From Mucilaginibacter sp. 44-25 (GTDB taxonomy: Bacteria; Bacteroidota; Bacteroidia; Sphingobacteriales; Sphingobacteriaceae), in NCBI GenBank assembly GCA_001898335.1, contig MKTS01000016.1, positions 122,967-186,966 on the forward strand: a stretch of 64,000 bases of DNA. Direction: 5' to 3'. Positions 52,366 through 61,339 of the stretch are shown piece after piece. The notes beneath the pieces are model-generated. The model saw only the letters and a program-made list of their open reading frames with translations. It made no database searches and was not told the origin of the DNA. Numbering within the stretch: position 1 is the first letter of the stretch; every line of letters starts with the position of its first letter. A program made the position numbers and the translations under genes.

Positions 52366-52800
52366 TTAACAACTTATTTTATCGACACGCCTTGCATGGC
52401 GGCCGCCTTCAAATTCTTCGGTTAAAAATGTTTCGATCGTGGCCTTAGCCTCATCCAGGCTCATGTGGCGGGCGGGCAGGCAAAGTACATTGGCATTGTT
52501 GTGGGTACGGGCAGGTACAGCCAGGTCGCGTTTCCAGCAAATAGCGGCACGTATGTGCTGGTGCTTGTTAGCCGTCATGGCTACACCGTTGGCGCTGCCG
52601 CATATCAATATCCCAAAATCGGCTTCGCCGCTTTCAACAGCGTTAGCTACCAGATGCGCGAAATCCGGGTAATCGGCAGATTCTGCAGAATAGGTACCAA
52701 AATCGTTAAAAGTGATGTTATCAAACATACCCAGTATGGCCTGTTTAAAATCAAACCCGGCATGGTCTGCCCCAATGGCTATCTTTAACCCATTTTTCAT
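52366..52800 (-). CDS. rpiB: Ribose-5-phosphate isomerase B
   Basis: Interconverts ribose 5-phosphate and ribulose 5-phosphate in the pentose phosphate pathway. 144 aa, the usual length. Visible: IAIGADHAGFDFKQ, GTYSAESADYPDFAH, and GILICGSANGVAMTANK with the catalytic Cys (ICGS). The -7-like element TAAATTTG (minus strand, 52806-52813) lies 5 bases before the start, hinting at a leaderless mRNA. Confidence 0.94.
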   Translation of the reverse strand: MKNGLKIAIGADHAGFDFKQAILGMFDNITFNDFGTYSAESADYPDFAHLVANAVESGEADFGILICGSANGVAMTANKHQHIRAAICWKRDLAVPARTHNNANVLCLPARHMSLDEAKATIETFLTEEFEGGRHARRVDKISC

Positions 52801-52883
52801 CAGCTCAAATTTATTGTTTTATTGTGTGGGCTAAGGTAAAGATTTTGTTGGAAAGCAATAATGAGGTAGGGCTAATATCTGAT

Positions 52884-52967
52884 GCCTCACCTAAATCCTC
52901 TCCAAAGGAGAGGACTTTATAAGAATGCGGTATAGAGCCCTCTCCTCCGGAGAGGGCAGGGTGAGGC
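52884..52967. repeat. Palindromic element, family R2 (CCTCTCC-rich)
   Basis: GCCTCAC at one end pairs with GTGAGGC at the other. Inside are two hairpins, CCTCTCC-AAA-GGAGAGG and CCCTCTCC-TCC-GGAGAGGG. It fills most of the 313-base gap between rpiB and the restriction locus; no gene seen in the gap. Confidence 0.8.
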
Positions 52968-53113
52968 CTATGAGATTGCTACGTCTTTATCGCTCTCGAC
53001 AGTAAATGTATCTAAAATATGAGGGGCCGGTGGCGTTACTACCCGAATAACCATTTAAAGTATAACAGAGGTAGAAAAATGCAGAATAAATAAGCATGAT
53101 TATAAGTAATAGT

Positions 53114-54118
53114 CTATTTATTGGAAGAGTAAGCTCCTAAAAACTTATGCCCGTTAAAATGAACCATATGGTCGGGATTATCTGCTGTCCAAACTTCTGA
53201 TTCCCAAGCTATATCAAGTATATTCTTCTTAAAATCCTCTTTAGTTAGGAAAGCAGTAATATAAATTATTTCAGCTTTACAATTTTTTAAGTTTGCCTTG
53301 AGTTCTATCATCCTTACCTCACTGATTGTACCCGTTGAATAAAATGCTTCTATTAAATAGAGCCAATTCTTTTCTTCACTATAGGCAACTACATCGGGCA
53401 AAATACCGTGTGATATATCGAAAAAATTTAGTGCCTGTAGATCAGAATCTAACTTCCACAAAGACTTGTTCGCGCCATCACCAACATATAGCACTTTTGA
53501 GCCTGCGCCAAACCTTGGTAAAAACTCTTCAATTATTGCTTTTTGTAGTTCATTGTGTGAACCTACACTAAAATTTATAGACTCACCAGAAGGCAACAAT
53601 ACTGGCAGAGTATTTAAGTCTCTTTTACGCTTTAATTGCTCAACTAACATTACTCTGTCTGTTTTAAATTCTGTTAGAGCTTCCGGCCACTCTTCTGTAC
53701 CATACTTAATTACAAGATCTTTAATAAATGTAGGTATTACATATTTTCTTGTAGGGCTATTATAATTTTCATTAGGATTAATGCCACTTTTAACAACAAA
53801 ATTTGTAACTAATAATAATTTAATATAATCACGGGGTACATCATCATAACTGCCAGCACTTATATTGTCCTCAAAGTTTTTATTGAAAAAATTAATAATC
53901 TCCTTAGAGGATAATCCATAATTATCCGTTACACATTTTGCTGTAGACCATTGATTAGTAACACCTAATAGAGCCAAAAAACTCATTGCCATCTTCTCTC
54001 TACTCCGTTCTGTCTTACTAATCACAGGCAAGCCGATACTATCTAAAATATCAATTGCTTCATTTATTATCTTTTTAATAGAAGGGCTCTTCTTACTTTT
54101 TGGCAAATAATCTTTCAT
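53114..54118 (-). CDS. BsuBI/PstI-like type II restriction endonuclease
   Basis: 334 aa. An N-terminal domain (1-150) is followed by the catalytic C-domain: SVGSHNELQKAIIEEFLPRFG, VLYVGD, LPDVVAYSEEKNWLYLIEA (PD at 241-242, E257) and TGTISEVR. These match the BsuBI/PstI group, whose members cut CTGCAG, although the loop after LIEA differs from the usual pattern, so the target may differ. It starts at an ATG overlapping the methyltransferase TAA by one base. AT-rich. Confidence 0.85.
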   Translation of the reverse strand: MKDYLPKSKKSPSIKKIINEAIDILDSIGLPVISKTERSREKMAMSFLALLGVTNQWSTAKCVTDNYGLSSKEIINFFNKNFEDNISAGSYDDVPRDYIKLLLVTNFVVKSGINPNENYNSPTRKYVIPTFIKDLVIKYGTEEWPEALTEFKTDRVMLVEQLKRKRDLNTLPVLLPSGESINFSVGSHNELQKAIIEEFLPRFGAGSKVLYVGDGANKSLWKLDSDLQALNFFDISHGILPDVVAYSEEKNWLYLIEAFYSTGTISEVRMIELKANLKNCKAEIIYITAFLTKEDFKKNILDIAWESEVWTADNPDHMVHFNGHKFLGAYSSNK

Positions 54119-55149
54119 TAAAACAGCGTTAGTTTTTTATACATTATTTGGTTGTGACGATGAATTTGCTCAGTTGGCTGACGGAGCGTTTGATTGTAAC
54201 AATCTTTAATTGCTAATGCCATTTGATATGCAAGTAAAGGCGGAACTGCGTTACCTATTTGATTATAAGCTTGGGTTTCGTTACCTTGAAAAACAAACCA
54301 ATCGGGAAAGCTTTGTAATCGAGCAGCTTCATTAATTGTAATTCTACGTCTCCTTCCATCTTTTAATCTAACTCTGTGCATATCACCAGTTGCACCAGCT
54401 AAATTTCTACAGGTTAGTGTTCGAGCTGGTTTATCAGGATATAAATCCCTGGGGTTAATACACTTTGAAGCCCGTTCATATTTAGCTATGTATGCATCCA
54501 TTGACGCATTTAAAAATTTACTGTCCTCAGAAAACTCTGTCATTAAATCACCTATCGCATCAGATACAGTAGTCTTTTCGTAATGAGATTTTGGAAACTT
54601 AAAACTTGATTTATGGCCGACTACAAATAGTCTTTCACGATTTTGCGGAACTTTATAATGAACTGCATTAAGAAGTCTATATTCGATATAATAGCCCAAA
54701 CCAGCAAGCTCATTTCTTATTAAATCAAAATACCATTTATTTGTATATAATAGCCCCCTGACGTTTTCGAACATAAATACTTTAGGTTGCAGTCTTTTAA
54801 CTGCATCTATAAAAATCGGGAACCCATCTCTTGAATCTTCTATACCTTTTTGATTACCCCCTACACTAAATGGCTGGCATGGAGGCCCTCCAATAATTAT
54901 ATCCGCCAACGGATAATCATAACCAACTTCAAGTTTAACGGGAAAACAAGGGCTTCCAAGATTTTTTATATAGCTTTCAGATGCAGCCCCATTCATTTCA
55001 AAACCAATAGTTTTAAATCCTGCGGCTTCAAATCCTAAAGCTAACCCGCCACAACCTGCAAACAAATCTAAGACTACGGCATCTTCTGTTTGTTTAGGAC
55101 GCAAAATTTCATTTATATATCTTATATAATTTGTTGCTTCGAAAGTCAT
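54118..55149 (-). CDS. C5-cytosine DNA methyltransferase
   Basis: 343 aa from ATG 55149; alternative starts exist at 55194 and 55287. Motifs in order: DLFAGCGG at 28-35 (SAM), GPPCQPFSVGG with catalytic C91, MFENVRG, QNRERLFVVG, TCRNLAGATGD in the target region, and QIGNAVPP. It modifies cytosine to 5-methylcytosine at the site cut by the partner nuclease encoded next. BsuBI and PstI themselves use adenine methylases, so this pairing is unusual. AT-rich, likely acquired. Confidence 0.92.
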   Translation of the reverse strand: MTFEATNYIRYINEILRPKQTEDAVVLDLFAGCGGLALGFEAAGFKTIGFEMNGAASESYIKNLGSPCFPVKLEVGYDYPLADIIIGGPPCQPFSVGGNQKGIEDSRDGFPIFIDAVKRLQPKVFMFENVRGLLYTNKWYFDLIRNELAGLGYYIEYRLLNAVHYKVPQNRERLFVVGHKSSFKFPKSHYEKTTVSDAIGDLMTEFSEDSKFLNASMDAYIAKYERASKCINPRDLYPDKPARTLTCRNLAGATGDMHRVRLKDGRRRRITINEAARLQSFPDWFVFQGNETQAYNQIGNAVPPLLAYQMALAIKDCYNQTLRQPTEQIHRHNQIMYKKLTLF

Positions 55150-55332
55150 TAATTCAAAAGTAAAAAATTGAAGCGCTATCTCCTCATTTATCATGTTTTT
55201 AACACATAAAAACTTAATGAATAGTATATTAAACTTTATATCAATGGTACATAAAAAACAAATGTCGAATAACAAAGCATCCTTCATTATCCGACATTCA
55301 ATATGCAGTGGTCGATATTTTAAACGCGCGGA

Positions 55333-56193
55333 TTATTGCCCGGCCAGTTCTCTTGCTTTTTTACGTTTTTCTACCACGCCGGCAACCACAATACCTACCT
55401 CGTACAATACAAACAGCGGGATACTTACTACCGTCATGGTGAGCATATCAGGCGTTGGGGTAATTACCGCAGCTACGATCAGGATGATCACGATAGCGTA
55501 ACGGCGGCCGCTGCGCATAAAGGCGGGGGTTAATATACCCAGGCTCGACAGGATGTAAACCAATATAGGTAGCTGGAAAACCACACCGCTCGCTAAGGTT
55601 AAAGTAGCTACCGATGATATATACGAATCAATGGAGAACCAGTTGGTAATTTCGGGGCTGATGGTATAGCTGGCCAGGAAGTTTACCGACATGGGTGTAA
55701 TAATGTAATAGCCAAATAATATCCCGAGGATAAATAACACACTGGCATAAAACACAAAACCGCCAGCGGCCTTACGCTCTTTCTCGTGCAGGGCCGGTTT
55801 AATAAACCGCCATACTTCCCAAAGCAGGTAAGGAAAGCCCAACACAACCCCTATCATCAACGCCGAATTGATCTGGAGGGTAAACTGCCCCGCCATCTCA
55901 TTATTCATCAATTTTACGGGTACATTGTTTACGCAGAAACCGTCGCGGTGCAGTGCCGCGCCCAGTTTACAGAGCATCCGGTAAGTCCAGAAGCTGGGCT
56001 TTGCGGGCCCCATAATGATCTTGGAAAAAATAAAGTCGTAATAATAGAACGCCCCCGCCATAAAGATACACACGGCGATGGCCGAGCGCACGAGATGCCA
56101 GCGCAACTCTTCAAGGTGGTCAAAGAACGACATTTCGGCCTCCATGTTCTGGCCTTTTTCCTTAATAGCTTTTATTAACTTATTCTCGCTCAT
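55333..56193 (-). CDS. tatC: Sec-independent protein translocase TatC
   Basis: Twin-arginine export receptor, 286 aa, six TM helices. SFFDHLEELRWHLVRS is the TatC start signature, and FEGP-type residues and LPILVYILSSLGI are present. A soluble N-terminal extension and an extended first periplasmic loop are seen, as in Bacteroidota. No tatA is adjacent. It lies 71 bases downstream of accC. Confidence 0.93.
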   Translation of the reverse strand: MSENKLIKAIKEKGQNMEAEMSFFDHLEELRWHLVRSAIAVCIFMAGAFYYYDFIFSKIIMGPAKPSFWTYRMLCKLGAALHRDGFCVNNVPVKLMNNEMAGQFTLQINSALMIGVVLGFPYLLWEVWRFIKPALHEKERKAAGGFVFYASVLFILGILFGYYIITPMSVNFLASYTISPEITNWFSIDSYISSVATLTLASGVVFQLPILVYILSSLGILTPAFMRSGRRYAIVIILIVAAVITPTPDMLTMTVVSIPLFVLYEVGIVVAGVVEKRKKARELAGQ

Positions 56194-56264
56194 TTGATAT
56201 GCCTTGCATTAAAGCAGGGTGTGTTATTTACGTTATTTTTCCTTTGAAAGATGTTGTTTTTAAA

Positions 56265-57599
56265 TTAAAATTCAAAGGTTTCCATAAACTTGGTAGTGAA
56301 GTTACCCGCACGGAAGTTCGGGTCTTTCAGCAATTTCAAGTGGAATGGTATAGTGGTTTTAATACCTTCTATCACAAACTCGCTCAAAGCACGCTCCATG
56401 GTTGATAGTGCTTCCTCACGGGTTTGCGCCACGCAGATCACCTTGGCGATCATCGAGTCGTAATTCGGTGGGATCACATAACCGCTGTATACGTGGGTAT
56501 CAATACGTACACCATGCCCACCCGGTGAGTGGAAATTGGTGATCTTACCCGGCGACGGACGGAAGTTATTCGCAGGATCCTCAGCATTGATGCGGCACTC
56601 GATAGCGCACATGGTTGGCTCGTAGTTTTTACCCGAGATAGGTATACCCGCTGCAACTTTTATCTGTTCTTTTATCAGGTCGAAGTTAATTACCTCTTCG
56701 GTAACCGGGTGCTCTACCTGTATACGGGTGTTCATTTCCATGAAGTAGAAGTTGCGGTTCTTATCAACCAGGAACTCTACGGTACCGGCACCTTCGTATT
56801 TAACGGCTTTAGCGCCTTTAATGGCGGCCTCACCCATTTTTTTACGCAGTTTCTCGGTCATGAACGGCGACGGCGCTTCTTCTACCAGTTTCTGGTGACG
56901 GCGCTGTATAGAGCAATCACGTTCAGAAAGGTGGCAAACTTTACCGTACTGGTCGCCTACTACCTGTATCTCAATGTGGCGTGGGTCTTCAACATATTTT
57001 TCAAGGTAAAGGCCATCGTTACCGAAAGCCGCGCCCGATTCTGCACGTGCGCTGTCCCAGGCTGCCTCAAAATCTTCGTCTTTCCAAACCACACGCATAC
57101 CACGGCCACCACCACCTGCAGTAGCTTTAAGTATAACAGGATAGCCAATTTTTTTGGCGATGCTGATACCTTGCTTAACATCAGTTAACAAACCTTCTGA
57201 ACCCGGGATGGTGGGTACACCAGCCTTTTTCATGGTTTCTTTAGCAGATGATTTATCGCCCATGGCGTTGATCTGGTCGGCAGTAGCTCCGATGAACTTA
57301 ATACCATACTCCGCGCAAATGGCCGAGAACTTGGCATTCTCTGATAAGAAACCATAACCCGGATGTATCGCGTCGGCATTGGTCAATTCGGCAGCCGAAA
57401 TGATGTTAGGTATGTTTAAATAAGAGTCGCGGCTTGGAGGCGGGCCAATACAAACGGCCTCATCAGCAAAGCGCACATGAAGGCTGTCGCGGTCGGCGGT
57501 AGAATATACAGCTACGGTTCTGATGCCCATTTCCTTACAGGTGCGTATTACACGCAGGGCAATTTCGCCACGGTTAGCTATTAGTATTTTTTTAAACAT
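56265..57599 (-). CDS. accC: Acetyl-CoA carboxylase, biotin carboxylase subunit
   Basis: 444 aa. ATP-grasp enzyme that carboxylates biotin on AccB: FKKILIANRGEIALRVIR, the glycine-rich KATAGGGGRGMR, MEMNTRIQVEHPVTEEV and SGYVIPPNYDSMIAK. First committed step of fatty-acid synthesis. It sits 94 bases after accB with the R4 palindrome in between. Confidence 0.96.
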   Translation of the reverse strand: MFKKILIANRGEIALRVIRTCKEMGIRTVAVYSTADRDSLHVRFADEAVCIGPPPSRDSYLNIPNIISAAELTNADAIHPGYGFLSENAKFSAICAEYGIKFIGATADQINAMGDKSSAKETMKKAGVPTIPGSEGLLTDVKQGISIAKKIGYPVILKATAGGGGRGMRVVWKDEDFEAAWDSARAESGAAFGNDGLYLEKYVEDPRHIEIQVVGDQYGKVCHLSERDCSIQRRHQKLVEEAPSPFMTEKLRKKMGEAAIKGAKAVKYEGAGTVEFLVDKNRNFYFMEMNTRIQVEHPVTEEVINFDLIKEQIKVAAGIPISGKNYEPTMCAIECRINAEDPANNFRPSPGKITNFHSPGGHGVRIDTHVYSGYVIPPNYDSMIAKVICVAQTREEALSTMERALSEFVIEGIKTTIPFHLKLLKDPNFRAGNFTTKFMETFEF

Positions 57600-57604
57600 G
57601 GTTT

Positions 57605-57691
57605 TCAGATGTGTAAATTACAAATGTGCAGGTGTGCAGATTAACCGAATGCGCTTCATTTGCACATTTGCATATCTGCACATATACACAT
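57605..57691. repeat. Palindrome, family R4 (TGTGCA-rich), copy 2
   Basis: CAGATGTGTAAATTACAAAT and GTGCAGGTGTGCAGAT pair loosely with downstream ATTTGCACATTTG and ATATCTGCACAT. It lies inside the accB-accC spacer, so it is cotranscribed and could act in RNA. Confidence 0.55.
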
Positions 57692-57693
57692 AC

Positions 57694-58182
57694 TTACTTA
57701 GGTTCAACTAAAAATAAAGGCTGGTCGTACTCAACCGGCGAAGCATTGTCAACCAATACTTTCACAATACGGCCCGACACTTCAGATTCAATTTCGTTAA
57801 ACAGCTTCATGGCTTCGATAATGCAAAGCACGCTGCCTGCGCTTATTTCGTCGCCCACGTTTACGAAGCTTGGTTTATCAGGAGATGCGGAACGGTAGAA
57901 AGTACCGATCATCGGTGATTTTACAGTGATGTAGTTGTTTGCTTCAGCGGCTGCTGGAGCGGCTTCAGCAGCGGCAGGTGCTGCCGCGGGCAGGCTTACC
58001 GGTTGCGGAGCAGGGGCTGCAGCCAACGGAGCCTGTTGCGCTGCCGGTATAGTGGCATTAACATAAGTAGGCGCTTCGTTGGTTTTTATCGTTATTTTAA
58101 AATTTTCCTGCTCAATAGAAACTTCATTAACGCCTGATTTTGATACAAAGCGTATTAGATCCTGAATTTGTTTAATATCCAT
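57694..58182 (-). CDS. accB: Biotin carboxyl carrier protein
   Basis: 162 aa. A leading helical domain is followed by an Ala/Pro-rich linker (about 55-85) and a biotinyl domain with K126 in EAMKLFNEIE. It carries carboxylated biotin to the carboxyltransferase. Between fabH and accC in the cluster. Confidence 0.95.
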   Translation of the reverse strand: MDIKQIQDLIRFVSKSGVNEVSIEQENFKITIKTNEAPTYVNATIPAAQQAPLAAAPAPQPVSLPAAAPAAAEAAPAAAEANNYITVKSPMIGTFYRSASPDKPSFVNVGDEISAGSVLCIIEAMKLFNEIESEVSGRIVKVLVDNASPVEYDQPLFLVEPK

Positions 58183-58220
58183 AGTAAGCGGTAATTGGTT
58201 TGGCTAAAAATAGTTATTTT

Positions 58221-58257
58221 AATGTGCAAATAAGCTGGTGTGCAAATGTGCAAATGA
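58221..58257. repeat. R4-like repeat fragment, copy 3
   Basis: AATGTGCAAATAAGCTGGTG followed by TGCAAATGTGCAAATG, with direct TGTGCAAA repeats in the accB-fabH spacer. Confidence 0.4.
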
Positions 58258-58343
58258 ATTTCGGTTATTTAAATGTTAACATGAAGTATTTCAAGATGTT
58301 TTGAAATAACTATTTGTTATCCCCACACCCTGAAACAGAATCA

Positions 58344-59333
58344 TCAGTATGCCCATTTAAGGTAAATAGAGCCCCAGGTAAAGCCGCCGCCAAAGGCCGC
58401 GAGTATCAGGTTATCGCCTTTTTTAAATTTGCTTTCCCACTCCCACAGGCACAATGGTATAGTGCCGTTGGTGGTATTACCATATCGCTCAATGTTAACG
58501 ATCACTTTTTCGGGTGTTAAACCTATGCGGTTAGCAGTAGCATCAATAATACGTTTATTGGCCTGGTGAGGTACCAGCCATGCAATATCATCACCGGTGA
58601 GTTTATTACGCTCCAGTACTTCGGCAGCCACATCGGCCATGTTGGTTACGGCAAATTTAAACACTGCCTGCCCTTCCTGGTAGGCAAAGTGCTCTTTGGC
58701 ATCAACTGTTGCGTGGGTGGCAGGGTGCATAGAGCCGCCCGCTTTCTGGAACAGCAGCTGGGCGCCGGCGCCATCGCTTTTCATCACGGTATCCAGTATG
58801 CCATAGCCCTCGGTGTTGGGCTCCAGCAGGGCGCAGCCGCAGCCATCGCCAAAAATAATGCAGGTTGCGCGATCTTCATAATTAATGATCGACGACATTT
58901 TATCGCCGCCCACCACTAAAACTTTTTTATGCTTGCCGGTCTCAATAAACTGCGCGCCGGTGGTAAGGCCAAAAATAAAGCCCGAGCAGGCTGCCTGCAG
59001 ATCATAACCCCAGGCGTTTTTTGCGCCTATTTTATGGGCCAGCACATTTGCCGTTGCCGGGAAAGGCATATCAGGCGTGGTGGTACAAAAAATAATGAGG
59101 TCAATTTCTTCGGCGGTGATGCCGCGCTTTTTTAGCAGCCCTTCAACAGCCGGTACGGCCATATCAGAGGTAGCCAGGCCTTCGCCTTTGAGTATCCTCC
59201 GCTCTTTAATGCCGGTACGGGTGGTTATCCACTCGTCATTGGTGTCCACCATTGTCTCCAGCTCGTGGTTGGTTAAAACGTAATCGGGTACGTAACCATT
59301 AACAGCGGTGATAGCAGCAGTAATTTTGCTCAT
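58344..59333 (-). CDS. fabH: 3-oxoacyl-ACP synthase III
   Basis: 329 aa; condenses acetyl-CoA or a branched primer with malonyl-ACP to start fatty acid chains. The catalytic Cys is in LQAACSGFIFG, His in WLVPHQANKRI and Asn in YGNTTNG. Bacteroidota enzymes often use branched primers. Between plsX and accB. Confidence 0.95.
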   Translation of the reverse strand: MSKITAAITAVNGYVPDYVLTNHELETMVDTNDEWITTRTGIKERRILKGEGLATSDMAVPAVEGLLKKRGITAEEIDLIIFCTTTPDMPFPATANVLAHKIGAKNAWGYDLQAACSGFIFGLTTGAQFIETGKHKKVLVVGGDKMSSIINYEDRATCIIFGDGCGCALLEPNTEGYGILDTVMKSDGAGAQLLFQKAGGSMHPATHATVDAKEHFAYQEGQAVFKFAVTNMADVAAEVLERNKLTGDDIAWLVPHQANKRIIDATANRIGLTPEKVIVNIERYGNTTNGTIPLCLWEWESKFKKGDNLILAAFGGGFTWGSIYLKWAY

Positions 59334-59347
59334 TTATATATCTTAAT

Positions 59348-60286
59348 TTACTGGAAAGCCAGTTTAATTTTATCAACGAGATGGGTTTCAACCATATTTT
59401 TCGAAAGCAGCACCATGTTTTTGATCGCTTCGGGGCTGGATATGCCGTGGCCTACCACTACCGGGGCGTTTACCCCTAAAATAGGGCTGCCGCCGTACTG
59501 CTCATAGTTAAAGCGATCCAGGAACTCGTCCTTCAGCTTTTTCTTGAGCGTGATCACGTAGAACGACTCGGCCAGTTTCAGGATCACGTTGCCCGTAAAA
59601 CCGTCGCAAACAATTACATCGTTATTGTCATTGAACAGGTCGCGGCCCTCTACGTTGCCCACAAAGTTAAACAGTTTGGTTTCTTTCATTAAAGGATAGG
59701 TAGCCTGGCTAAGCAGGTTGCCCTTTTCTTCCTCCTCGCCTATGTTCATTAAGGCTACGCGGGGGGTAGGGATGCCGTAAACAGATTCGGCAAGGAGGCT
59801 GCCCAGCACGCCGAACTGCAACAGCACATCGGGCTTGCAATCGGCATTGGCACCTACATCCAAAATAATACCCAAACCTCCTTTAAGTTTGGGTACTATG
59901 GTAGTCATGGCCGGGCGTACAACGCCCGGTATATTTTTTACGCTGAACATACTGCCCACCAGCATAGCGCCCGTGTTACCGGCTGATGAGAACGCGTCAA
60001 TAGCGCCATCCTTCAGCATCTGGAAACCTACGGAAATGCTCGAGTTGGGTTTCTGTACAATAGCCTTAGTAGGGTGTTCGCCCATACCAATAACCTCGGT
60101 TGTGTGTACAAACTCAAAGTTATCGGCGCTGAAATTATTTTCGCTGAGAATAGCGAGAGCCGCATCCTTGTCGCCAATAAGCACAAGCCGCTGCCCGGCT
60201 GCTAAAGTTTTACAAGCTTCAATCGCCCCTAAAACAGCTGCTTTGGGAGCGTAATCACCGCCCATAATATCCAAGCCAATCTTCAT
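59348..60286 (-). CDS. plsX: Phosphate acyltransferase PlsX
   Basis: 312 aa; makes acyl-phosphate from acyl-ACP for phospholipid synthesis. Opening IGLDIMGGDYAPKAAV and the middle SAGNTGAML and DVGANADCKP are diagnostic. It is 16 bases after rpmF and 14 before fabH. Confidence 0.95.
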   Translation of the reverse strand: MKIGLDIMGGDYAPKAAVLGAIEACKTLAAGQRLVLIGDKDAALAILSENNFSADNFEFVHTTEVIGMGEHPTKAIVQKPNSSISVGFQMLKDGAIDAFSSAGNTGAMLVGSMFSVKNIPGVVRPAMTTIVPKLKGGLGIILDVGANADCKPDVLLQFGVLGSLLAESVYGIPTPRVALMNIGEEEEKGNLLSQATYPLMKETKLFNFVGNVEGRDLFNDNNDVIVCDGFTGNVILKLAESFYVITLKKKLKDEFLDRFNYEQYGGSPILGVNAPVVVGHGISSPEAIKNMVLLSKNMVETHLVDKIKLAFQ

Positions 60287-60302
60287 TCCCAGAAAATTAA
60301 AC

Positions 60303-60494
60303 TTAAGCTACTACTGCCTTCTCGATAAGAATTTTGCCGTTGAAGTAAACGTTACCATCAACAGTATAAGCTCTGTGTGGCAAGTGTACCGCACCGGTAG
60401 TTTGGCAGGTAGTTAATGAAGGTGCGTCAGCTTTGTAATGCGTTCTGCGTTTATCTCTTCTTGATTTTGAAATTTTGCGTTTTGGATGTGCCAT
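60303..60494 (-). CDS. rpmF: 50S ribosomal protein L32
   Basis: 63 aa. Start AHPKRKISKSRRDKRRTHYK is the L32 signature. It carries no CxxC zinc knuckle (CQTTG only), so this is a zinc-independent form. Between the DUF177 gene and plsX. Confidence 0.95.
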   Translation of the reverse strand: MAHPKRKISKSRRDKRRTHYKADAPSLTTCQTTGAVHLPHRAYTVDGNVYFNGKILIEKAVVA

Positions 60495-60506
60495 AACCTT
60501 TTTTTA

Positions 60507-61028
60507 TTATTTTAATTTTTTGAGGGCTTCCCATCTCGGGTCGGCCTGCTCTTCCTGTTCATCATTTACTGAAAGCTTGTCCAAGTTTTTCAGCATTTCC
60601 TCGTCACACTGTTTACCGTCGCCCTGGTTACTGCAGTTGGCAATAAACGGCAGCGAAACGTTCACGTATTCATATATCAGCCCGGCAATGTTTATCTCAT
60701 GATCATTCCTGCCGAGGGTAATAATTTCATCGTCCTCTCCCATTTCCTCATCGCTGAAACGGGCTATCTGCTGCTCATGCACCTCAACCGGCTGCTGGTA
60801 CTCACTCAAACACCTGTCACAAGTGGCGGTAACCGTACCGGTAATGTCAAAATTCAGGATCAGCATGGTTTCCTGCTTATCCAGTTCAACCTTGCAAAGC
60901 AGGTTGGCCTTTTTTACGAGCGAATACTCAAACTCGCCGAAAAAGTCGTCACCTATTTCGTATTCAAAATAATGCTTACCCAGCTTTAAGCCGGTAAATG
61001 GTATTGAATATGTGCGTAGCGATTTCAA
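60507..61028 (-). CDS. DUF177/YceD-family protein
   Basis: 173 aa from TTG 61028; TTG 61049 is a longer alternative. Partly conserved TATCDRCLSEYQQPVE with paired cysteines and the acidic FSDEEMGEDDEIITL. The family is tied to 23S rRNA maturation and always precedes rpmF. First gene of the phospholipid/fatty-acid cluster. A -7 box at 61047-61054 overlaps the longer start, supporting the shorter one. Confidence 0.85.
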   Translation of the reverse strand: MKSLRTYSIPFTGLKLGKHYFEYEIGDDFFGEFEYSLVKKANLLCKVELDKQETMLILNFDITGTVTATCDRCLSEYQQPVEVHEQQIARFSDEEMGEDDEIITLGRNDHEINIAGLIYEYVNVSLPFIANCSNQGDGKQCDEEMLKNLDKLSVNDEQEEQADPRWEALKKLK

Positions 61029-61046
61029 TGAGCAACAATTAGCCCG

Positions 61047-61054
61047 CAAATGTA
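61047..61054 (-). promoter_or_regulatory. -7 element of the DUF177-rpmF-plsX-fabH-acc cluster
   Basis: Reads TACATTTG on the minus strand, 18 bases before TTG 61028. Confidence 0.5.
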
Positions 61055-61090
61055 GGTAAAATTATTAATTCAGGAAAGTGTTTTTTTAAT

Positions 61091-61207
61091 TGGAGTTGGG
61101 AGGGGAGTGTGAGTGGTGGGAGCGGGATGGTGGGTGATGGTGCGGGTGCGGGAGGTGGGTGGTGCGGGTGAGGGATGGTGGTGCGGGATGCGGTGAGGGT
61201 GAGGGAC
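61091..61207 (+). other. G-rich low-complexity tract with quadruplex potential
   Basis: About 117 bases with at least 13 runs of three or more G separated mostly by short linkers (GGTGCGGG, GGGATGGTGG and the like) and almost no C. It lies between the start of the DUF177-rpmF cluster and the D12 methyltransferase gene. No reading frame is credible here. Confidence 0.7.
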
Positions 61208-61339
61208 GACTATTGGGTAAAGCAGCGGCAGTGGTGCTTGGGGCACAGCAGCCCCGCTATACGCTCATACGCCTGCAGGCCTTACGCCCCATAGCCGGTA
61301 TACGCTGCTATCGGGTTTAGGGTGCCGGTATAATTATTC

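Noticed and set aside
56529..57188. 219-residue antisense frame inside accC
   Set aside because: Shadow of the conserved accC gene.
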